A stretch of DNA of 64,000 bases from Micromonospora chalcea (GTDB lineage Bacteria > Actinomycetota > Actinomycetes > Mycobacteriales > Micromonosporaceae). Location: positions 33,369 through 97,368 of the forward strand of contig NZ_MAGP01000094.1 of NCBI RefSeq assembly GCF_002926165.1, written 5' to 3'. Positions 60,105-64,000 of the stretch are shown here, piece after piece. The position numbers and the translations under genes are program-made. The notes beneath the pieces are model-generated. The model did no database searches. It saw nothing but the letters and a program-made list of their open reading frames with translations, and was not told where the DNA came from. The stretch's first letter is position 1; every line of letters begins with the position of its first letter.

Positions 60105-60126
60105 CGCACGGGTGCCGCCGCCGTCG
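60090..60126 (-). terminator. Terminator of the EtfD-like gene
   Basis: A perfect 16-bp stem (60090-60105 with 60111-60126) with a 5-nt loop is 26 nt past the stop at 60153. Confidence 0.88.
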
Positions 60127-60152
60127 TGGTCCGGCTTCTGCCGGGGTACGCC

Positions 60153-62351
60153 TCAGCTCGCGCTCGACGCGACCTCCGGCTCGCCGGCCGGGGCCTCCGG
60201 CTTGACCGAGCGCAGCAGCACGCTGGCCACGTCGACCACCTCGACCTGCTCGCCCGCGCCCTTGCCGTTCACGCCGTCGTTCAGCATCGTCGAGCAGAAC
60301 GGGCAGCCGACCGCGATGGTCTTCGCCCCGGTGGACATGGCCTCCTCGACCCGGTCCACGTTGATCCGCTTGCCGATCTTCTCCTCCATCCACATCCGGG
60401 CGCCGCCGGCGCCGCAGCAGAAGGAGCGCTCGCTGTTACGCGGCATCTCGGTCAGCTCGCCCTGGATCGAATCGCCGAGCACCTCACGCGGCGCGGCGAA
60501 GATCCGGTTGTGGCGGCCCAGGTAGCACGGGTCGTGGTAGGTGACGCCGCCGTCCACCGGCTGCACCGGGGTGAGCTTGCCGGCGCTGACCAGGTGGGCC
60601 AGCAACTGGGTGTGGTGCACGACCTCGAACTCGCCGCCGAGCTGGCCGTACTCGTTGCCGAGCGTGTTGAAGCAGTGCGGGCAGGTGGCGACGATCTTGC
60701 GCTTGCTCTTCTCCCGGCCCTCGAACGCCTCGTTCAGCGTCTCGACGTTCTGCTGGGCGAGCATCTGGAAGACGAACTCGTTGCCGATGCGGCGGGCCGG
60801 GTCACCGGAGCAGGTCTCGCCCTCGCCGAGGATGGCGAAGGAGACGCCCGCCTCGTTGAGCAGCGTGGCGACCGCACGGGTGGTCTTCTTGGCCCGGTCC
60901 TCGAACGCGCCGGCGCAGCCGACCCAGAACAGGTACTCGAAGTCGTCGACCTCGCCGACCCGCGGCACCTCGAACCCGAGGCCCTTGGTCCAGTCCTCGC
61001 GGGTGTTCTGCGGGGCGCCCCACGGGTTGCCCTTGTTCTCCAGGTTGCGCAGCATGACGCCGGCCTCGGACGGGAAGCTCGACTCGATCAGCACCTGGTA
61101 GCGGCGCATGTCGACGATGTGGTCCACGTGCTCGATGTCCACCGGGCACTGCTCGACACACGCGCCACAGGTGGTGCAGGACCAGAGCACGTCCGGGTCG
61201 ATGACGCCGCCCTCCTCGGCGGTGCCGATCAGCGGCCGCTCGGCCTCGGCCATCGCGAGCACGTCGACGCCGGCCAGCTGCTCCTGCGTCGCCTTCTCCT
61301 CACCGGTGAGGTCCTTGCCGCCACCGGCCAGCAGGTACGGCGCCTTGGCGTACGCGTGGTCGCGCAGGCTCAGCACCAGCAGCTTCGGCGACAGCGGCTT
61401 GCCGGTGTTCCAGGCCGGGCACTGCGACTGGCAGCGGCCGCACTCGGTGCAGGTGCTGAAGTCGAGCAGGCCCTTCCAGCTGAACTGCTCGACCTGGGCG
61501 ACGCCGAACTGGTCCTTCTCCGGGTCGGCCTCCTCGAAGTCCAGCGGCTTGCCCTCGCTGGTCATCGGGCGCAGCGGGCCAAGGCCGGAGCCGGCCGGCT
61601 TCTCCGGGTCGCGCTTGAAGAAGATGTTCGGGAAGGCCAGGAAGCGGTGCCAGGCCACGCCCATGGTGACGTTCAGCGAGATCACGATGAGCCAGGTCAT
61701 CGAGATGCAGATCTTGATGAGCGCGGCGACGCTGACGCCGGCCTCCCAGTTCGGGAGGACCGAGCCGATCGCGTGGCTGAGCGGGGCGGCCCAGACCGGG
61801 TACTCGAAGTGGTCGGTGGCGACCTTGAAGCCCCGGATCACGAACCCGAAGATCAGGACCAGCAGGACGACCCACTCGACGAAGTAGCCCTGCCACATGC
61901 TCGAACCGGTGAACCGGGAGCGGTTCTCCGCGCGGCCCGGCCGGTTGCGCAGGCGGATCGCCATCAGTACCAGGATGCCGACCAGGCCGAGGATGCCGAT
62001 CCACTCGGTGACCAGGCCGAAGATCGTCCAGTGCCCGATGATCGGCAGCCCGCCGCCGGTCGAGACCACCTCGAAGTAGGCCTCCAGCACCAGCAGCGAC
62101 AGCACGATGAAGCCGACCATCACGAACCAGTGGGCGGCGCCGACCACGCTCCACTTCAGCATGCGGGTGTGACCTGCGGTCTCCACCAGCATCTTCTTGG
62201 TACGCGCGCCCTTGTCGCCGAAGCGCTCCGGCGCGGGCTGACCGAGCCGGATGACGGCGGTCATCTTCATGACCGCGCGCACCGCAAGCCACACCGCGAC
62301 AGCGGTGATGGCGGCCGCGAGGATCGTGGTGACGATCTGGACGCTGCCCAT
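60153..62351 (-). CDS. EtfD-like membrane Fe-S oxidoreductase (heterodisulfide reductase-related)
   Basis: The 732-residue protein has an N-terminal membrane domain of about six helices (residues 1-~250) with likely haem or quinone binding. A [4Fe-4S] ferredoxin pair (CTECGRCQSQCPAW near 305, CTTCGACVEQCPVD near 405) and two CCG-type cysteine domains (CAGAF near 483, CCGAGGARMWMEE near 640) follow. This is the layout of Rv0338c/EtfD, which re-oxidises the electron-transfer flavoprotein during fatty-acid oxidation in M. tuberculosis. ATG 62351 has GGGAGG at 8 nt. The upstream palindrome matches that of the fadE gene. Confidence 0.9.
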   Translation of the reverse strand: MGSVQIVTTILAAAITAVAVWLAVRAVMKMTAVIRLGQPAPERFGDKGARTKKMLVETAGHTRMLKWSVVGAAHWFVMVGFIVLSLLVLEAYFEVVSTGGGLPIIGHWTIFGLVTEWIGILGLVGILVLMAIRLRNRPGRAENRSRFTGSSMWQGYFVEWVVLLVLIFGFVIRGFKVATDHFEYPVWAAPLSHAIGSVLPNWEAGVSVAALIKICISMTWLIVISLNVTMGVAWHRFLAFPNIFFKRDPEKPAGSGLGPLRPMTSEGKPLDFEEADPEKDQFGVAQVEQFSWKGLLDFSTCTECGRCQSQCPAWNTGKPLSPKLLVLSLRDHAYAKAPYLLAGGGKDLTGEEKATQEQLAGVDVLAMAEAERPLIGTAEEGGVIDPDVLWSCTTCGACVEQCPVDIEHVDHIVDMRRYQVLIESSFPSEAGVMLRNLENKGNPWGAPQNTREDWTKGLGFEVPRVGEVDDFEYLFWVGCAGAFEDRAKKTTRAVATLLNEAGVSFAILGEGETCSGDPARRIGNEFVFQMLAQQNVETLNEAFEGREKSKRKIVATCPHCFNTLGNEYGQLGGEFEVVHHTQLLAHLVSAGKLTPVQPVDGGVTYHDPCYLGRHNRIFAAPREVLGDSIQGELTEMPRNSERSFCCGAGGARMWMEEKIGKRINVDRVEEAMSTGAKTIAVGCPFCSTMLNDGVNGKGAGEQVEVVDVASVLLRSVKPEAPAGEPEVASSAS

Positions 62352-62399
62352 CGAGTTGGCCTCCCGGTCTGCTGCTTGTCCGTGCAGCCTACGCGCAAG

Positions 62400-62415
62400 G
62401 TTACCCAGCAGTAAC
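62400..62415. promoter_or_regulatory. TetR-type operator upstream of the EtfD-like gene
   Basis: GTTAC-CCAGCA-GTAAC lies 49-64 bp before the ATG. It is identical at 14 of 16 positions with site 1 upstream of the FadE5-like gene (40275-40290), suggesting one regulator. Confidence 0.7.
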
Positions 62416-62530
62416 GTGAGTCTTCTCGCACCAGGCCACGCCGCCCTGCGCACACCTTAGGTGTAGCGGCGACGAAGCGCCTGGCAGGGGCGGCGTGGCG
62501 TGACCTACGACCGGTCGACGGGCGGCCGGC

Positions 62531-62794
62531 TCAGCGCCAGCGGGAGAGCAGGATCAGCGAGGAGACCATCGCGCCGAAGCCGACAGCGAGGTTCCAGTAA
62601 CCCCAGGTGGCGACCGGGTACGCCTGCTCGGACAGGTAGTAGAGCACCAGCCAGCCGATGCCGACCACGATCAGCGCGACCGCCGTGACCGGCAGCCAGA
62701 CCGGGCTAGGCTTGCGCGTCGACGCCGTCGCCGTCGGACGAACGTCCGTGGGCGGGGTGTACACCTTCTTCTTGCGGACCTGAGACTTGGGCAC
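62531..62794 (-). CDS. crgA: Cell division protein CrgA
   Basis: The 87-residue protein has a basic N-terminus (PKSQVRKKKVYTPP) and two transmembrane helices (about 32-52 and 60-80), typical of the CrgA family. CrgA localises to the septum and binds FtsZ-ring and wall-synthesis proteins. GTG 62794 follows GGAGAG at 4 nt; the longer frame to 62983 is not supported. It is divergent from DUF881, as Rv0011c/Rv0012 are in M. tuberculosis near oriC. Confidence 0.93.
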   Translation of the reverse strand: MPKSQVRKKKVYTPPTDVRPTATASTRKPSPVWLPVTAVALIVVGIGWLVLYYLSEQAYPVATWGYWNLAVGFGAMVSSLILLSRWR

Positions 62795-63024
62795 GACGCT
62801 CTCCAGAGGGGGGTACGACCTCGTCCGGCCTGACAACCGGGCGCGAGGGCGACGGTCCATGGCCAATAATGTTCGACAGCTAGCGTAGTCCCGACGGACC
62901 GTCCAGGCCACGAATGGGGCCAGGCCGGTGCACTCAGTAACCGGAAAGAGCGGACTTTCCGGGTCGATCAGGTCGGTTCGCATCGGCGCGAGCCGGAACG
63001 AGACGACGGGAAAGGGAACGCCCG

Positions 63025-63831
63025 GTGGAGTACACGTCCGGCGCCGCCTCCTGGCAGAAGGTCCTCCGCCGCGCGGCAGCCGCCCTGCTGCCCCGGCGCG
63101 CCCGCCAGCGCCGCCCGGGCTGGTCGATCGGCGTACCCCTGATCGCCGCCGCGGCCGGGCTGCTGTTCACCACCACCGCCACCACCGCGGGCGGCACGCC
63201 GCTGCGCGAGGACCGCCGGCCCCAGCTCACCCAGCTGATCGAGGACCGCCGGGAGCAGGTGGCGGCGAGCGAGGCGAAGGCCGCCCGGCTCCGCACCGAG
63301 GTGGAGGAGCAGACCGCCGCGCTGGCCGGCGCCGACGGGCCGATCAAGACCGAGCGGGACCGGGCCGCCGCGAGCCGGCAGGCCGCCGGGTTCACCGCGC
63401 TCACCGGCAGCGGCGTGACGGTCGAGCTGAACGACGCCGACCGCCGGCCCGACCAGCCGCTGCCCAAGGGCGCCAGCAACGACGACCTGGTCGTGCACCA
63501 GGGCGACGTCCAGGCGGTGGTCAACGCGCTCTGGGCCGGCGGCGCGGAGGCCATGTCAATCATGAACGTCCGCGTGCTCAGCACCAGCGCGGTACGCTGC
63601 GTCGGTAACACCCTGCTGCTGCACGGCCGGGTGTACTCCCCTCCTTTCAAGATCGTGGCAATCGGCGACCCCGCGGAACTCCAGCGGGCGCTCGCCGCCT
63701 CTGAGGGAGTGCGGGTGTTCAAGGAAGTGGCTGAGCACTACCAACTCGGCTACGTCGAGCGCGTCTCCACAGTCACCGTGCCGGCGTTCGAGGACTCCAC
63801 CGCGTTGCAGTCGGCGACGGTGCCCCGGTGA
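63025..63831 (+). CDS. DUF881 family protein, membrane-anchored
   Basis: The 268-residue protein has a single N-terminal membrane helix (about residues 33-52), then an exterior coiled-coil (QLTQLIEDRREQVAASEAKA) and the DUF881 domain with GSGVTVELNDA near 127 and GNTLLLHGRVYSPPFKI near 193. Its role is unknown; it is usually beside crgA and a sortase-like gene near oriC. It starts with GTG. Bases 63596-63694 reappear in inverse orientation at 63902-64000. Confidence 0.9.
   Translation: MEYTSGAASWQKVLRRAAAALLPRRARQRRPGWSIGVPLIAAAAGLLFTTTATTAGGTPLREDRRPQLTQLIEDRREQVAASEAKAARLRTEVEEQTAALAGADGPIKTERDRAAASRQAAGFTALTGSGVTVELNDADRRPDQPLPKGASNDDLVVHQGDVQAVVNALWAGGAEAMSIMNVRVLSTSAVRCVGNTLLLHGRVYSPPFKIVAIGDPAELQRALAASEGVRVFKEVAEHYQLGYVERVSTVTVPAFEDSTALQSATVPR
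63596..63694 (+). repeat. Inverted repeat arm 1 (within DUF881)
   Basis: These 99 bases are reproduced exactly, in inverse orientation, at 63902-64000. Identity stops on the inner side at 63694/63902 and runs up to the window edge on the outer side. Confidence 0.95.
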
Positions 63832-64000
63832 GCGGCGGCGACCCCCGGGACCGCCGCGGCCACGACCGCCAGGAGGAGCCCACCGCGTTCCTCCCCAAGG
63901 TCGAGCGCCCGCTGGAGTTCCGCGGGGTCGCCGATTGCCACGATCTTGAAAGGAGGGGAGTACACCCGGCCGTGCAGCAGCAGGGTGTTACCGACGCAGC
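63828..64000 (+). CDS. 5' fragment of an unknown gene, junction with inverted DUF881 sequence
   Basis: GTG 63828 overlaps the DUF881 stop as GTGA and the frame stays open to the window edge. The first ~25 codons (SGGDPRDRRGHDRQEEPTAF) are a hydrophilic N-terminus. In related genomes the gene here is usually a class E sortase, but nothing diagnostic is visible. From base 63902 the sequence is an exact inverse copy of DUF881, so any product beyond that point is not a normal gene. Confidence 0.45.
   Translation, partial: MSGGDPRDRRGHDRQEEPTAFLPKVERPLEFRGVADCHDLERRGVHPAVQQQGVTDA
63902..64000 (-). repeat. Inverted repeat arm 2, to window edge
   Basis: An exact reverse-complement copy of 63596-63694 with no mismatch over 99 bp. 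The arms are 207 bp apart. It may extend beyond the window. Confidence 0.95.

Noticed and set aside
57954..62414. A 1486-codon plus-strand frame across the CNNM and EtfD-like genes
   Set aside because: It lies opposite three well-supported genes, is made of low-complexity Arg/Gly/His/Leu, and has no domain.
63750..63965. Minus-strand ORF at the right edge resembling DUF881
   Set aside because: The similarity is due to the exact inverted copy of DUF881 (63902-64000), not to a separate gene.

Overview
The window is very GC-rich, gene-dense DNA from a Gram-positive actinobacterium, most likely Micromonospora or a close relative in Micromonosporaceae. The evidence is GTG starts, short GTGA/ATGA overlaps, several genes with a TANNNT -10 box 6-7 nt before the start codon (leaderless mRNAs), HspR-type heat-shock control, an F420-dependent oxidoreductase, an LppU-like protein, CrgA next to DUF881, and a c-di-AMP riboswitch before an NlpC/P60 gene. 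No prophage, insertion sequence or CRISPR array was found; this looks like core chromosome with small accessory islets. The crgA/DUF881 pair lies close to oriC in many actinobacteria, so the right end is probably origin-proximal.

Layout. 1-4.8 kb: a tightly packed minus-strand operon of DUF4178, DUF2617, DUF4247, DUF350, an anonymous membrane protein, a membrane-bound aminopropyltransferase-like enzyme and a further membrane protein. It is widely conserved but poorly understood. 4.9-8.8 kb: a small unknown gene, clpB with a HAIR operator, and a DivIVA-like/small-protein pair divergent from a GntR regulator. 9.3-11.1 kb: a KhtT/KhtU-type K+/H+ antiporter. 12-16.5 kb: dnaK-grpE-dnaJ-hspR with its own HAIR box, so HspR probably controls both loci. 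16.7-20.2 kb: two overlapping dynamin/YfjP-type GTPases. 21.5-22.1 kb: a five-copy array of ~80-bp palindromic repeats that runs into the 3' end of a Pro/Ser-rich membrane protein gene.

23.4-27 kb: E1 alpha, E1 beta and E2 of a 2-oxoacid dehydrogenase complex. 27.2-32.5 kb: a 45-codon gene, a 925-residue Pro-rich LppU-like protein and a thioredoxin-NHL (NHLRC2-like) protein. 32.5-34.7 kb: 5-oxoprolinase pxpBCA. 34.8-38.2 kb: hemolysin III/PAQR, two DUF6458 paralogues, SixA phosphatase, and a divergent HxlR/aldo-keto reductase pair. 38.4-40.2 kb: a FadE5-like acyl-CoA dehydrogenase. 40.4-48.5 kb: mixed metabolic, regulatory and cell-wall genes, including a MerR-PP2C fusion. 48.5-50.4 kb: orphan immunity-like genes beside tRNA-Gly(CCC).

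50.7-57.5 kb: secreted and wall functions: an M43 metalloprotease, a PPOX-family protein, dcd, two NlpC/P60 endopeptidases (one behind a ydaO riboswitch) and an Amidase_2 hydrolase. 57.7-60.1 kb: two DUF21/CBS transporter-like proteins. 60.2-62.4 kb: an EtfD-like Fe-S membrane oxidoreductase. 62.5-64 kb: crgA, DUF881 and the start of a further gene. The fadE5-like and etfD-like genes, 22 kb apart, have near-identical 16-bp palindromes upstream, suggesting one regulator for beta-oxidation and its electron exit. The last 99 bp are an exact inverted copy of part of the DUF881 gene, which is either a real inversion or an assembly fold-back.
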